Notes: a model not told the origin generated them from the sequence alone. Counted from the first letter of the stretch, positions 1 through 11,241 are shown. The stretch: DNA of 64,000 bases from Heterocephalus glaber (GCF_000247695.1 NW_004624854.1:4009689-4073688), one strand, 5' to 3'. A program made the numbers and translations.

Positions 1-597
1 AATGATTACTGATTTGCAAGTTAAGTATCTGTTATTTTATCGTTCTAACGACTGCATCCTAATTACATTCTAACTTAACCTAGAAAGTAAAAGCATTCAG
101 ATAGTGATGTAAAAATTGCAAGAATATGTAAACGAGAAGTGAGACTAAAAGTTGGGAAAACTAAATAGAAGACTCATATACAGATCAAAAATTTATTCTT
201 GCCTCCCTCTTATCATAAAATTAAAATTTAAACAATTAAATGTTTTAATTTACTTTATCTTATAATAAATTCATTAGATATTCTTGTACCATGTATGGTG
301 AATAAAAAATTATTCAGAGTTACTATACTAAGCAAATTTTTATACTGCCTGCATTCTTGTTAGCAACGCAAATAGACAATGACTCTAATGTTAGATTCTG
401 AAATATATTTCACTTAAAGATATTCATAAAATATTTTCAGAATCATCTTATTTTTAAATCACCCATAAGATATTTTAGTAACATTTCTGTTTGCTTTTTT
501 TACTCTAAGATTATATAAAATGTATATCTTCAGACAGTATTGGATATAAAAGAAGCAGAAAATGAGTGTCAATACACATGCTTTGTATACTACACAA

Positions 598-613
598 ATA
601 TATATATATATAT
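598..613. repeat. (TA)n microsatellite, short
   Basis: About eight TA dinucleotides within AT-rich intergenic DNA. Confidence 0.8.
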
Positions 614-2944
614 TTCAAATGTATTTCTGACTTATATAAGTTGATATTAAGCTATAAAAATATCACAATGATCAAGATTTAATATACAAATATATTCTTT
701 TGTAATAAGAGATGAATTCAGCATAGTTTCACATTTCTTCATATTTGTAATTTTAGGCAATTTAATAATATAGTTCTGTTTTTATCAAAAAGTCAGCCTA
801 TATTATATGACTACAAAATAAACCAAGTCATTTGGGAGCAAACTATTATGCTTCTGTATCAAATTGAATCTTTTTATGGGAATTGCTTACATAGTATGGT
901 GACATTATTTTCCTTATGAGTAATAAAAAAGTACTCATAAAATATGGTGTTTAAGCTAAGGTTCATGAGTGGGTTTTACAGAGATCTATGAACTTCTTCA
1001 AACAATATGAAAACGTATTCTGGTATATGATTATAAGCATTTTTCTGGGAAGAAAAGCCTTAGCTTTTACCAGCTTCTCAACAATACAATCCCCTAAAAT
1101 ACATGCACCAATAATGCAGAAGGAACAGTTTACAAATCCACTGTAAAATCAGCAGCAAAGCTAATGAGGCTTCAAAATCAACTTTTTATGAGGCTGTCAT
1201 AATAATGCTGAAACGGAGGAAAACAATAAATTTAAGTTTTGTTTCATTTTAATTTAAGACCATTTAGTCTTTTATGTGCTCAAAACATTATAATGGGTGT
1301 GTATGTAGAAATCTGACTTTAACATAAGTGAATTGAGGGATTGCCACTTTGGGCCAGTATTTTCAGATGTATTGGAATGATTAGTCCACTGGTTTAAACT
1401 GATCTGAAATCTACTTTGAAAGCTAGTAAGCATAAATAACATTTAAAAAGGAAGCTAGTCTCTTAAGAGTTGTATAGCGATGACTTCTGGTTTTGGCCAG
1501 AGAACTTAGTGTTTCTTAAATGTACATCTTTGTGGAGTGTGGTTTTCTCCAAAGGGACAGTGCTTTCAATATGTTTGTGTATGATACAAATATGTATTAC
1601 ACACAGAGATGAGGGTTGCTACACTGATGAAAGCATCACCCACTGTCCAACCCTTACCTTTCAATCAGACACTGGAAATACACTATTTTATTTGAGAAGT
1701 AGAACTTGTTAGAGAAATGTCTTCTTGTTATGGCTTGGAAGCCTATTAATGCTGAAATTTATCTTCACATATGTCATGTAAGATGCATTATCACCCATTA
1801 GCTGTAGGTATAAGCTAAACATTAATGGAGCTGTTGTTGATATCTTTTCACCACAATATCCTCCTAGTTGTGTGTACTGAACAGAGCTCTTCCGTCTAAA
1901 TGATAGACCACTCTAAATGATCCACAATTAAAAAATATGCCACTCTACTGCAATAAAGTATAAGGTATTTAATGCAAGGTATTATCATCCATTTCCAGTA
2001 CAACTTTGCAAGTGAGAAAATGTATTCAACAAGGAAGCAATTGCTTATCTTATAAATACAGTTCAAGAAACTAATATTTACAGTCCACATGGTCTAGCTA
2101 AAGAAGCTCTTTTCCAGGGCTTGGTAGTCAACACAAAACATGCACTCATTTTTGCAGAACATTGAAACTTCAGTTAGAAAATATTAGGTAAATCTTTCAG
2201 TACATATTACTTTCCTGATCTCTAAAATAGAAGTAAAGTATCTGTCTTGTAAGAATGACACAAGATACACAGTTTTGTAAACAAAAAAAGAAGTGCTACG
2301 TAAGTATTATGAACACTGTTACTAAGGCATCATTGAAGAGTTGACCCTCTCAGAGGACAGAGTCATGAAACTGGCACTTCTTTCTCCACATCCACTGATG
2401 ATGGGGTGGTGCTTTACTTGTGTGTTCACTGAATGCTACGTCACAAATGTGCATCTCAAATACAAACTTTTATGAAAAAATTTTAAAGCTTTCACATTAA
2501 CAATGTCCATTAATAGGTAGAAAGCCCTGTATAAAAATTTAACAAAAGTGGTAGATTATGAAGAATATCACTATCTTCTACTTCAAGCAAAATGACTTAC
2601 TTCTGAATAAACTCTATAGTTTCCATCTTTTCTTTCTTAGTTTTCTGTGTTTCATTCATCTACATATTAAAAATAGGGAAAAAAATTACACTATACTTAA
2701 CACTTCACACCTATTTGCATTTTTATTTTTAAAAATCTACCCTGCTCTTGAGTTAGGAGCAATAGCACCATGGAAAGTATTTGGGGCTGGGGAAATGGGA
2801 GGAAATGGTATCATCTAAACTGTCATTGCCTCAGCTTCAGCAATGAGGACCAAATAATGTAAAGCTTCTTTGCTTGAACACACATCAGTGAAGAGCAAAT
2901 AATAACTGCAGAGAGAGTCTTGCAGATCACAAATCTTAATTAAC

Positions 2945-3125
2945 TTTCACATTGCAATTGTTAAATTACATATACTCCATAAAATAAATGAAGATTAGGA
3001 AAACTAGGTTCACACAGTTTTGAGTGTCAGAGCCAGAACTTGAAACCAGATTTTCCAACTCAATTTCAGAGACCTGGTCATTACCTACAGAACCTTCAAG
3101 TCTGACTGCTAATCCTTAGACTACT
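2945..3125 (-). repeat. MIR-type SINE relic
   Basis: The stretch reads like a MIR element in reverse: a degraded 'gatgaggaaactgaggc' block, then an internal 'cagagccagaactTGAAACCAG' block. It is strongly diverged, so its edges are approximate. Confidence 0.5.
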
Positions 3126-3254
3126 GCATACCTCTAGGAAGAAAAACCAGTCTCGATCATACATTTTAAATATTCTATTACTAAAAAAGAAAAATTTAGC
3201 TTTGTGGGAAGAAAGAGCTAATTCACTCTGCTATACTGAGTGTCATTTAAACAT

Positions 3255-3360
3255 TGTTTTTGTTTTTGTTTTTTGTTTTTTGTTTTGGTACTGGGGAAAG
3301 AACTTGGGACCTTGCACTTGCAAGGCAGGCGGCGGAAACACTGAGATAAATCTCTGGCCC
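3255..3360 (-). mobile_element. ID-type (tRNA-derived) SINE with target-site duplication
   Basis: On the minus strand this reads as an ID-family SINE: start GGGCCAGAGATTTATCTCAG, a tRNA-like body, then an A-rich tail (the T-rich run at 3255-3286 on the + strand). It is flanked by a near-perfect 14-nt duplication, TAAACATTGTTTTT at 3248-3261 and TAAACACTGTTTTT at 3361-3374, the mark of L1-driven retrotransposition. The intact tail and duplication suggest a fairly recent insertion. Confidence 0.85.
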
Positions 3361-4010
3361 TAAACACTGTTTTTTTGTATGCATCATAGCAACAACTAAA
3401 ATGTTATGACCTGATTTAACCCTGTTGGAAAGACTTCAAGACCAACCCACAACACACTTAAATATATAAGATGTCAACTAATATTACATTCGAGTTTAGA
3501 AGTATTATTTATATTATAACAAGACAGAGCCTGTAGGAAATTATGTCCTAACTTCAACATTTGTGTGCCAATGTATCTCAAATAAATTTGGAAATATTTC
3601 CAATATTTTCAACAGTGAACTCATGTTGAAGGTATTCTTCATTCAGAGGAGTTAAAAGCCACAGTAGGAGGCTGTGTTTTATAAGCAACCTCAGTATGCA
3701 CTCCCCTCACCCTAGAAAACATAGCCATGCTTTCATTGTGCTGTTTAGTCTTTTCATGGAAGAATGAGTCAACATCTTTGGTGCAAAGAGAATGTATTAT
3801 ATACCACTATTGCACTAATTTCAATTATCAAGTAAAATCAAATAAATGCTCATAAATAATTGACTGAATATACTATGAAACAGCAACATGGCATTCTATC
3901 TAGCCAAATGTAGTAGTGTGGTAGAGCTTCTTGTTTTAGTAAAACAAGTAAATATAGCAGAGAACAGAAGAATGCATTGTAAATCAAAAGGATACATACA
4001 AAATATACAT

Positions 4011-4095
4011 TACACACACACACACACACATATATATGTATATATGTATATATACACCGAGGGGAGAGGGAGAGGGAGGGAGAGAGAGAGAAAGA
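4011..4095. repeat. Compound microsatellite: (CA)n, (TA/TG)n, then GA-rich
   Basis: A run of CA repeats to about 4030 continues as TATATG/TA repeats to about 4055, then a purine GAGAGGGAGAG tract from 4059 to 4094. It is likely length-polymorphic. Two open frames crossing it on opposite strands are composed of the repeat. Confidence 0.9.
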
Positions 4096-4189
4096 TTGAG
4101 ACTTTGTGAATGTATCTTTGTATGCCAGGTCCCCAAACATCATCTGCTATCTTCCTTTCTCTTCTGTCACATCACCTGCAAACCCAGGA

Positions 4190-4270
4190 GCTGAGGTATT
4201 GCTCAGTGGCAGTAGAGCTCATGCTTAGCCAGTACAGGGCTCTGGGCTTAATTCCCAGCATCTCTGCCAC
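4190..4270 (+). mobile_element. ID-type SINE, diverged
   Basis: It follows the ID consensus order: GAGCTGAGGTATTGCTCAGT, then a 'ggcagtagagctcatgcttagcc' middle, then 'ggctctgggcttaattccc' ending in CCAGCA. The first part corresponds to the RNA polymerase III A box and the second to the B box. No clear A-tail remains, so it is older than the copy at 3255. Confidence 0.75.
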
Positions 4271-5499
4271 AAATATTCGCATCAAGAGAATTTTTATTTA
4301 TTTGTTTTACAGTGTGATGAATTGAGTAGCTAAATGCAACTATAAAATCTACATCTAAGATAAAGATGTTAGAATTGTAGAGAAAACTGATCTATATGGA
4401 AAAAGCAGAAGGCAAAAATGCTCAAGTACAAAAAAAGAAATGATGCTGTCCCAGAAAGATGAAATGAGAGACTGCCTTCACCTCTGAGGACTCTGATTTT
4501 AGGTTCCAGTCCTTCCCATACTCTGCCTCCTCCCCTCCTTACACCAGGAGAAGTTTCTTTGTTACCCAAGTAGAAAGAACTCTGGCCAAGGCAGAAAGCA
4601 GAGGCCCAAGTAACAAAGTGATCCCTGGACACCAGCTTCCAAGTGTCATGACAAAGATCTCCCTCAGGTTCCGTGGTCCCTGCCTGGTCATGTGGCCTTG
4701 CTTATCACTGTAGCAGAAGCTCTGGTGAGCCAGTGAGGGGCCAAGACCCCAGATATCTGCTATAAAGAGATGACCATTGAGTTCTAAACAAGTCTATCAC
4801 ATGCTCTTCTGAAATCCTCGGAAATTTCCTTAAACATGTTCAGCAGGCTCAACAATATAAGATACACTTTTTTCAAAAAGTAATGTTATCCTATGAAGTC
4901 CGTGTCTGACCCTCTGTTACAATTACTGAGAAGGAAATTACAGTAATTTAGAGTTGACATCAGATGAAATGGAAGACAATTTTTATAGGTTGTAAGGTGG
5001 CAGGGAACAGGGAAGGTTGGTATTTCAGTAATCTTCCCAAAATGTTCACACTGGCAGGGCACTGCGGATCAGCAGAGTTGTGACACTGACACTATTGATG
5101 TGGACAGCACACACCTAACCGTGGACAGACTCTCCTGCTATCTCTGCAGAGTGAGGGGTCAGAGGGGAGGGCAGGTCCTCGCCCCCAAAATGCTGGTACA
5201 ATTTTTAAAGACCCCTTCTGTTAACCTAGGATAGGGGAGGAATCCATGAAAATCTGTAGGTATCATTTATTGTAGTATTTTCTTGCTAAAAGGAATTCCA
5301 TGATCAAACAATATTGGAAAAATCTGAGTTCAGTAAAGTTAAACAGGTGTTTAATTTTGTTTGATGTGCTTTGGTTTGCTCTTATTGCAGGGCTCTTCCG
5401 AGCTTGTAGTATATAAATATGCCAGGCAAAGCTATAAGTGAGTGGTCATTCCCAAATTCAGTTCAGGAAATAAGTCCCTCTCTTCATTGTTTTCTTTCT

Positions 5500-5553
5500 C
5501 CTCTTTCCTTCCTTTCTTCCGCCCCCCACTCCCTCCCACCCTCCCTCCTTCTA
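5500..5553. repeat. Polypyrimidine tract
   Basis: A nearly pure C/T run with CCCTCCC and CTTTCC blocks. It is low complexity, and the open frame across it gives an artefactual Ser/Pro/Leu-rich peptide. Confidence 0.8.
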
Positions 5554-6556
5554 AGAGGCCATGGGAGCTGCCAAGTAGCTAGAATGTTCCTTCTCTGCTC
5601 CTACAAATAAGTTGGGGAAAAATATTTTTAATGTCATGGTTATTAGAAGATGGAATGGCTGAGGCTTATTGTGATAAACAAATGAGTAAAATTCTCCAAT
5701 AACATAAATTGCAAAGAACTGTCTTTACCAATTCTTTCCACAAAGCTACTTCTGATTCAGCTCAGCCGAAGCCATGGAGTAGCCAAATATACCAGTTTTA
5801 TCCTTAAATTCTAGGTGATGGTTCTGATGCCAAAATAATTTTGATTAATTTCATAATGAGTTTGAAGGAAAACATTAGACTAAGCCATAAGATAAGGCTA
5901 TAGTAAAAATAATAGCTAAGAAAACTTTTAATTTATAAATACAACACATCAAATTGTATGCTTTGAATTTCAATAAACTTTTCCTCAACTACTGGCAAAC
6001 TAGTGGCAAAGATTAACTGGTCCTTATTGCTCTGGTTACATATCTAAAGGAGAGGGTGCTTTTGTAAGACGTGTATTTAAAAAGCTTTAAGTGAAAAAAA
6101 AATCACTCTGTCCTTCTGAAATTTGGATATCTGTATAATGAGGAAACAGCCACTCAATCATTTTCCTCAAGGACAGGGGAAGTCAGCTGAGGATATATGT
6201 TACAATCACCAGAAAATATACTCATGGCTTTTAAAAATCTATTCACAGGTCTGTGCCACCTCCCAGAGGTCCAAGTTTATTGCAGAAACCCAGGATCTGC
6301 AGCACTAGGATCTGAAATCGCTACTGAGGCCCACTGCCCAAACAGGAAAGAAGTGATTTTTCACCACTAAATTTACAAATTAAACATAAGCTATCAGGAA
6401 AATTAAGAGCACAGGAATCAATAAAGCGCATAAAACTTTTCCTTTATAAAATTACTTTTAAATCACAGTTCATAGTTTATACATTGTTAACTAACAGTAA
6501 GAAAGTGTAGAAAATAGAAAATTTAAATACTGTTAGTTTTTTAAAAAAATTAATAT

Positions 6557-6968
6557 CTTTGTAAATAGGGAGGAATGGAGGGGTTGAAGGGAGGGCTGGG
6601 CAAGGGTGAAAAATAAGAACCAAGAGAGACTATGTAAAGGTGCAAATTTCCAATGATGAATGTCATTATACTGTATACCTAAAATGTACCAATGATTAGA
6701 ATGAATAATCGATAATGCAAAATAGGAAGAAAAGGTCCAAAGGGGTAGGGTTAGTGGGAGGGGCAGGGGAAAGGAAAGAAGGGAAAGGAAAAATGATGAG
6801 AAATGGAAAAAATGGAAATAAAGTCTTTGTAAATAGGGAAGGGTGGAGGGGGAGAAGGGAGGGCTAGGAAAGGGGAAAAAATAAGAACCAAGATGCATTA
6901 TGTAAAGGTACAATTCCCAATGAGAAATGTAATTGTGTTGTATACCTACAATGTACCAATAAAATTTT
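6557..6968 (+). mobile_element. L1 3' UTR, present as two tandem units
   Basis: Two related units begin with CTTTGTAAATAGGGA at 6557 and 6825 (268 bp apart). Each runs through a purine-rich tract, 'aataagaaccaag', 'atgtaaaggt', and ends near 'tatacct(a)aatgtaccaat'. The second ends in ATAAAA plus a T/A-rich tail, as expected for an L1 polyadenylation end. The same block occurs in reverse at 25353-25640, next to L1 ORF2 remains, which identifies it as L1 3' UTR. The first unit lacks its own tail and runs straight into upstream 3' UTR sequence. Confidence 0.8.
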
Positions 6969-7319
6969 TTTAAAAAATTAATTCATAATAAATAGTGAAA
7001 TATTGTCAATAGCATTTGATCTAGAAACAAATTTCTAATCTATTTACTGAATGATAATACAATATATTCTTTTCATATTAGTACTATACATGAAATTTAA
7101 AGGAATAATAATTTGGAACAATTTACCTATCTAAAGTAGGCTAGAAATTAAGGAGTAAAATGTTAATATATGGGGTAATACTGTGCTTTAATTATCAATA
7201 ATCGATTTATCGTGTACTTCAATGTCACTTACACACAATTTTTATTTGTGCACCCTTAATTACTTTTGCTATGCATATAAATATAGCTACACACTTTTAA
7301 GTATACATTTATTCATTCA

Positions 7320-7500
7320 CCCATTTATGTGGGAGTTCCCTCCAAAGTCATTACCATGAATCATGTTATTTCTCCCTTAATCTTTGAACAACCCTCAGAG
7401 TTGCATTGTTATCCATGTTTTACAAGTGAGAACACTATAGTTACAAATTTACCAAGCCAAATATAGTAGATGGTAAATATGCATATAATAGATTGATGTA
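7320..7500 (-). repeat. MIR-type SINE relic
   Basis: It contains the reverse-oriented MIR blocks 'ttgaacaaccctcagagttgca', 'atccatgttttacaagtgag' and 'aaatttaccaagcc'. Strongly diverged. Confidence 0.6.
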
Positions 7501-7983
7501 TTATAATGGCTTATTAGCACGCTGAGTTTAAACCTTTATCCAGCCTTAAAAATCTGTCTTCCTAAAGCCCTGTAAAAACTGATCAAAGTTCCCTACACTC
7601 TTTCCTTTCACTTGTCATTTAGGTGTGGGTGATACTTTAGTTCTCAAAGTAGGACAAGTACTACAATATACATCTCAGGGCCCAACTTCAGACTTTCTGA
7701 ATCAGAATTCTTGCTAGTTAGGTCCATTTTTTTTAAGTTTTGCAAGTAATCATATGATCAAGCAGCTACGGAAACTACTGGATCTCATTACCCATATTTG
7801 AAGTTTAGTGAGATTGGTTTTTATTGGTACTCCAAAGGAAGACCAGACAAGAGCCTTCTCCTATGCTCTCTTACAGCCTCCCTTCTCCAAGGGAAAGAGG
7901 CATCAAGATGACAGAAAATGATGACTTTAGGTCCTGTGGTCTGAAATCACACTGAATTTTGCTGAGACTGGAGTTGCTTGATA

Positions 7984-8084
7984 TATTTTTTTCTTTTTTC
8001 CTTTTCTTTGTTACCTGGGTTTGAACTCTGGACCTTGCGCTTGCGAGGCAGGTGGCAGGACTGCTGAGCTAAATCCCTGGCCCC
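7984..8084 (-). mobile_element. ID-type SINE with target-site duplication
   Basis: The minus strand reads GGGGCCAGGGATTTAGCTCA and on through the ID body to an A-rich tail (T-rich 7984-8009 on the + strand). A 9-nt direct repeat, TGCTTGATA, flanks it at 7975-7983 and 8085-8093. It is close in sequence to the copy at 3255, so probably the same subfamily. Confidence 0.85.
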
Positions 8085-8206
8085 TGCTTGATAATTTGAA
8101 AGCCATATTTCTTCTGTATAAGATGGAGATCATGATATTCTTTGTCTCTTGGGGGGTACTACAGGGATTAAATAACATGTCTCTTCCTTCGTGGTACAAT
8201 GACTGA

Positions 8207-8230
8207 CACCCCAAGAGGCACCCCAAGAGG
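8207..8230. repeat. 12-bp perfect tandem duplication
   Basis: CACCCCAAGAGG occurs twice without a gap. Confidence 0.95.
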
Positions 8231-8430
8231 TACTTCATGCTATTACTGAAGCAATCAGAAACCATTGTAGGGCAAGAAGGAAATAGAATTCTGATTGCTA
8301 GTGCATCTTGTTTTTTTCCGTTTATCTTAACTTGTTGTTCAAGAATAACTTTTCATCCACTTAACAGTCATTAAGTTTGAAGTAGTCTTGCCCCTCTGAA
8401 CGATGTCCTTTCCACATTTAAAAACATGGG

Positions 8431-8510
8431 TTTTTTTTTCAGTGCTGGGGATTAAAGCTAGGGGCACCTCGAGTGCAGTAAGTGGTCTGCCACTGAGTAC
8501 ATCCAGCCCC
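8431..8510 (-). mobile_element. ID-type SINE, diverged subfamily
   Basis: Reverse-oriented ID body with a T-run at 8431-8439 (its A-tail), 'cagtgctggggattaaa', and ending '...cactgagtacatccagcccc'. The middle differs from the copies at 3255 and 7984, suggesting another ID subfamily. Confidence 0.75.
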
Positions 8511-8539
8511 ATCCCTAAAATCTTTTGAAAAGTTTTCTG

Positions 8540-8700
8540 CAAAATATATGGATACATATATACATACTGTGTATATTCTCATTTATACATGTGTATATAT
8601 GCATTTATACATACTGCACATACGTGCATTCATAGACTTGTATATTTGCATATATACATTCTATAAATATATACACACTCTATATATGTATTTATTTGTG
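8540..8700. repeat. AT-rich imperfect tandem repeat (TATACAT-type)
   Basis: Many degenerate copies of ATATACAT, TATACATAC and TGTATATA over 160 bp with no single clear unit; low-complexity DNA. Confidence 0.65.
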
Positions 8701-9099
8701 CTACTTGTACTTTAAAATATGGCAGCTTGAACTTCCCCTTCTGTACTAATTCTAGACTGTGTATGTAGCGAACAATGTGTTCCAGCTCATCGATATGGAA
8801 AACCAATGCTGAATATTATTTTAAAACAGGAACATTGAAAATCTGTTATGATTGGATCATGTTACTAATAATCATATAATAAAACAGAGTACTATTCATA
8901 GTTCTGGTTTATAATTTAATTCTAATAAGTAAACGGATTTGACCCTGGAGGGGAAAAGTTGAAGCACTAATCCAATCCTCACTGGAATAAAATTTAATGC
9001 CTGTGTGATTCCTGGGTCCCTCGGAATGAGACTACACAATGTATGTATTTTATTTACGTATTCAGTGATACAATTCTCTGCTCAGTGAGTGATGTTCTT

Positions 9100-9113
9100 C
9101 TGCCACTTGGTGG
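9100..9113 (-). promoter_or_regulatory. Candidate CTCF motif upstream of the promoter
   Basis: The minus strand reads CCACCAAGTGGCAG, 13 of 14 matches to the CTCF core CCASYAGRKGGCRS (mismatch A at position 7). It lies about 1.9 kb upstream of the CCAAT box. Motif only; no occupancy evidence. Confidence 0.4.
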
Positions 9114-9499
9114 TGCTTGCCAGTTTCAGGATTCGTTTCTGGGTGGCACTGTAACACTAAGTACATAGCAAGTGGAACAAATTCACAGCGTTCCCATTGG
9201 AAAGGCTTTGCGTCAAACTGTTTAATAATTTACCGAACCTCTGTGGAAGCAACTATATTTGTTAACCAGTCACAAACCAGTAATTAACTCCGTTAGAGTC
9301 TTAAGTCACTTTGGGCAAAATGTCTTAGGAAGAGCACACGTTGTTAGAAAGCATGCCAAAAATTTACTTAGCAGAGAATTCAATAACAATTTTTCTCTGC
9401 TAAGAGGTTCTGCAAAATTCTACTTCTCTAGACAAGCCCTGAAATCCTAACAGGTCCTGTTTCATTATCATAATTACTGCACAGACACTTTTAAGGACT

Positions 9500-10380
9500 T
9501 TGCTTTTAGTTTCAAGCATGACTTACTTTCCTAAGCCTGCTTAGTGAGCACGCCAGCGCTGCGTTGGGAAATGGCACGTTCTCGCGCTGCTGAAACTGGA
9601 TCTGCCTTAAGCTTGCATTTGAGTTGCCTCCACCGGAAGGCTTGTCTGACTCCCTGTTTCTGCAGCATCGCTTGGCGGCTCTATCTACTGGGCATTCCAT
9701 TTCTTTTAAGAATTTAGCTGCTCTGTCTAGAAGCCGATTTTCTGATGCCCGCACCGTCTGGTCAGATTGATCGGTTTTAATGGAGTCTTCGTCAGCGAGG
9801 AGCGAGATGCCACTGACGAGGATGTTGGGATCTGCTGCTTAATTGCAGAAGCGTCAGAGAGGTTCAAAAACCTCTGGAGGTGGGCGGAGGCGGGCAGTCT
9901 TTGGACAGAGGCGGAGAAGTAAGATGAAGGCTGGGATTCACGTAGAAGACAGAGGAGGGAGCGGGAGATTTCCTGGAAGCTCGGAGGTGCCTGCTGCACC
10001 CTCACCTCTCTCAAAGGAGAAGTTAAAAAGCGAGGGGTGGGAGGAGGCTGCAGGTGAAAGTACTTAAAAAGACCGTCGGCAAAGGAGAGAGCCAGGTGTC
10101 AGAGTCGGAGGTGCCTCTCGGAAGCGACCAGGAAGGGACGCTAACTGCCCGTTAGGTGCTGCCCAGCAGTGCTCCTCACACTCGGGCTGCAGACTGGGGA
10201 AAGGGACCCCGGAGAGAAAGGGAGACCGAGGGTCTGGAAGAGAGGCGAAGGAGGACAGAGAGGCAGGAGGGGAGGCCCGGGGCGGGCACCCCAATCAGTG
10301 GGTCACACACGAAAAGAACCCTTCCTGTGGAGCATCCAAAACACAGTGACTGCGGTAGCGACCCGAGCCCCGAAGAAGGT
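9500..10380. other. CpG-rich shoulder upstream of the TMEFF2 CpG island
   Basis: Base composition rises steadily with scattered CpGs. Open frames of 60-95 codons exist on both strands, but none resembles a known protein and there are no paired splice signals I would defend. It may be distal promoter or the template of a divergent non-coding transcript; the sequence alone does not decide. Confidence 0.5.
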
Positions 10381-10757
10381 CCTTCCCCAAAGCTGTGGGT
10401 CCTCGCGATGCGAACGCCGCTGGGCAGCGCGGATCGCCCGGCCCCGAGCCCGAGAGCGGAAGGGGCGAGCAGGGCCAGGGCGGGCGGACCCTCCGGGGGG
10501 CAGTCTGTCCCCGGCTCGGCCCTTCCCGGGGGCCGCGCAAACGGCCCGGGCCTGGGGGTAGCGGGGACGGGACTAGAACCTGCGCCGAGGGGGCGGGCAG
10601 AGAGCGGCAGGAGAGGACGGAGCCGCGGGGGCAGGGCAGGCGGTACGCCGCGCCGCGGGGAAGCCGGAGCCGCCCCTCGCCTCCCGCTCTGGGCCCCTCG
10701 CCGCCCCTCTGCGCCCCCTCCGCCCCTCTGCGAGACGCCGCCGCCCGGACCACGCAC

Positions 10758-10790
10758 GGGGGGGCCCGGGCCCCAGGGCTCGGCAGGGGG
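10758..10790 (+). promoter_or_regulatory. G-quadruplex-type motif in the promoter
   Basis: Four G runs at 10758-10764, 10768-10770, 10776-10778 and 10786-10790 with loops of 3, 5 and 7 bases meet the G3+N1-7 rule. The last run overlaps a CTCF-like core (10780-10793, 12 of 14 matches). Confidence 0.55.
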
Positions 10791-10793
10791 CGC
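10780..10793 (+). promoter_or_regulatory. CTCF-like motif in the promoter island
   Basis: TCGGCAGGGGGCGC matches 12 of 14 positions of CCASYAGRKGGCRS, including the AGGGGGCGC half. In GC-rich DNA partial matches are common, so this is tentative. Confidence 0.3.
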
Positions 10794-10975
10794 CCTGGAG
10801 CGCCGAGTGCTGCCCTCCGCGCGTGCAGGGAGGGCCCGGAAGCCCGCGCCTCCCGCGCCCCCGCCCGGCCTGCGGCTGCTGCTGCGGCGGCCCAGCCGCT
10901 CCACCCGCGGCACCCGCGCTGCCGCCGCCTCGCACCTCGGCGCCCGCCCCGCCCTCCGGGACCTGCATCCCGCTC

Positions 10976-10985
10976 GGCCAATCAG
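10976..10985 (+). promoter_or_regulatory. CCAAT box (NF-Y type)
   Basis: GGCCAATCAG fits the extended NF-Y consensus. It sits 430 bp upstream of the start codon and 26 bp upstream of an E-box, a typical core arrangement for TATA-less CpG-island promoters. Confidence 0.65.
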
Positions 10986-11003
10986 CGCGCGCCTGCCGCG
11001 GCC

Positions 11004-11012
11004 CACGTGACC
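11004..11012 (+). promoter_or_regulatory. E-box CACGTGACC (USF/MYC/TFE type)
   Basis: Palindromic CACGTG followed by AC, the form preferred by USF and MiT/TFE factors, just downstream of the CCAAT box and upstream of the first upstream ORF. The transcription start is probably close to or just after this site. Confidence 0.55.
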
Positions 11013-11046
11013 GCGGGCTGAGGACCTGCTGCTCCGGCGCCGAGGG

Positions 11047-11139
11047 ATGCGCACGGCAGCGCGCGAGCGGCGGCCGCAGGCTGCGGGGCGCTGGGGCTCG
11101 GCCGCTCCCCGCCTGCCCGGGTTCCTCGCCGGCCCCTAG
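11047..11139 (+). other. Upstream ORF 1 in the TMEFF2 leader, 30 codons
   Basis: ATG at 11047 with G at -3, ending TAG at 11137-11139; the peptide starts MRTAARERRP and is Arg/Ala/Pro-rich. Whether it is in the mRNA depends on the start of transcription, which is not known here. Confidence 0.45.
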
Positions 11140-11184
11140 ACGCCGTCGCGCCCCGCGCCTCGCCTGCCCGCCCGGGCGCCTCCT

Positions 11185-11229
11185 ATGGCCCAGGCGCCCC
11201 GCGCCCCGGCCCTGCGCCTCCCGGGCTGA
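11185..11229 (+). other. Upstream ORF 2 in the TMEFF2 leader, 14 codons
   Basis: ATG at 11185 in a weak context (C at -3, G at +4), stop TGA at 11227-11229; peptide MAQAPRAPALRLPG. It is fully contained in the leader. Confidence 0.6.
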
Positions 11230-11241
11230 GCCGGGCGCCCG

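Larger units (their letters stand above)
1..9499. other. Upstream intergenic DNA
   Basis: AT-rich, CpG-poor DNA with no recognisable exon. The open frames here are 60-126 codons, match no protein I know, and several lie in repeats. It contains MIR relics (about 2945 and 7320), ID-type SINEs (3255, 4190, 7984, 8431), a CA/TA plus GA microsatellite (4011), a pyrimidine tract (5500), a duplicated L1 3' UTR (6557) and an AT-rich imperfect repeat (8540). I see nothing identifiable in 1-2940, 4275-6550 apart from the pyrimidine tract, or 8705-9090. Confidence 0.7.

Noticed and set aside
3850..4143. 97-codon minus-strand and 73-codon plus-strand frames over 4.0-4.1 kb
   Set aside because: Both cross the CA/TA/GA microsatellite and consist largely of its translation.
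6533..6913. 126-codon minus-strand open frame rich in Phe, Leu, Ser and Pro
   Set aside because: It is the complement of the purine-rich L1 3' UTR.
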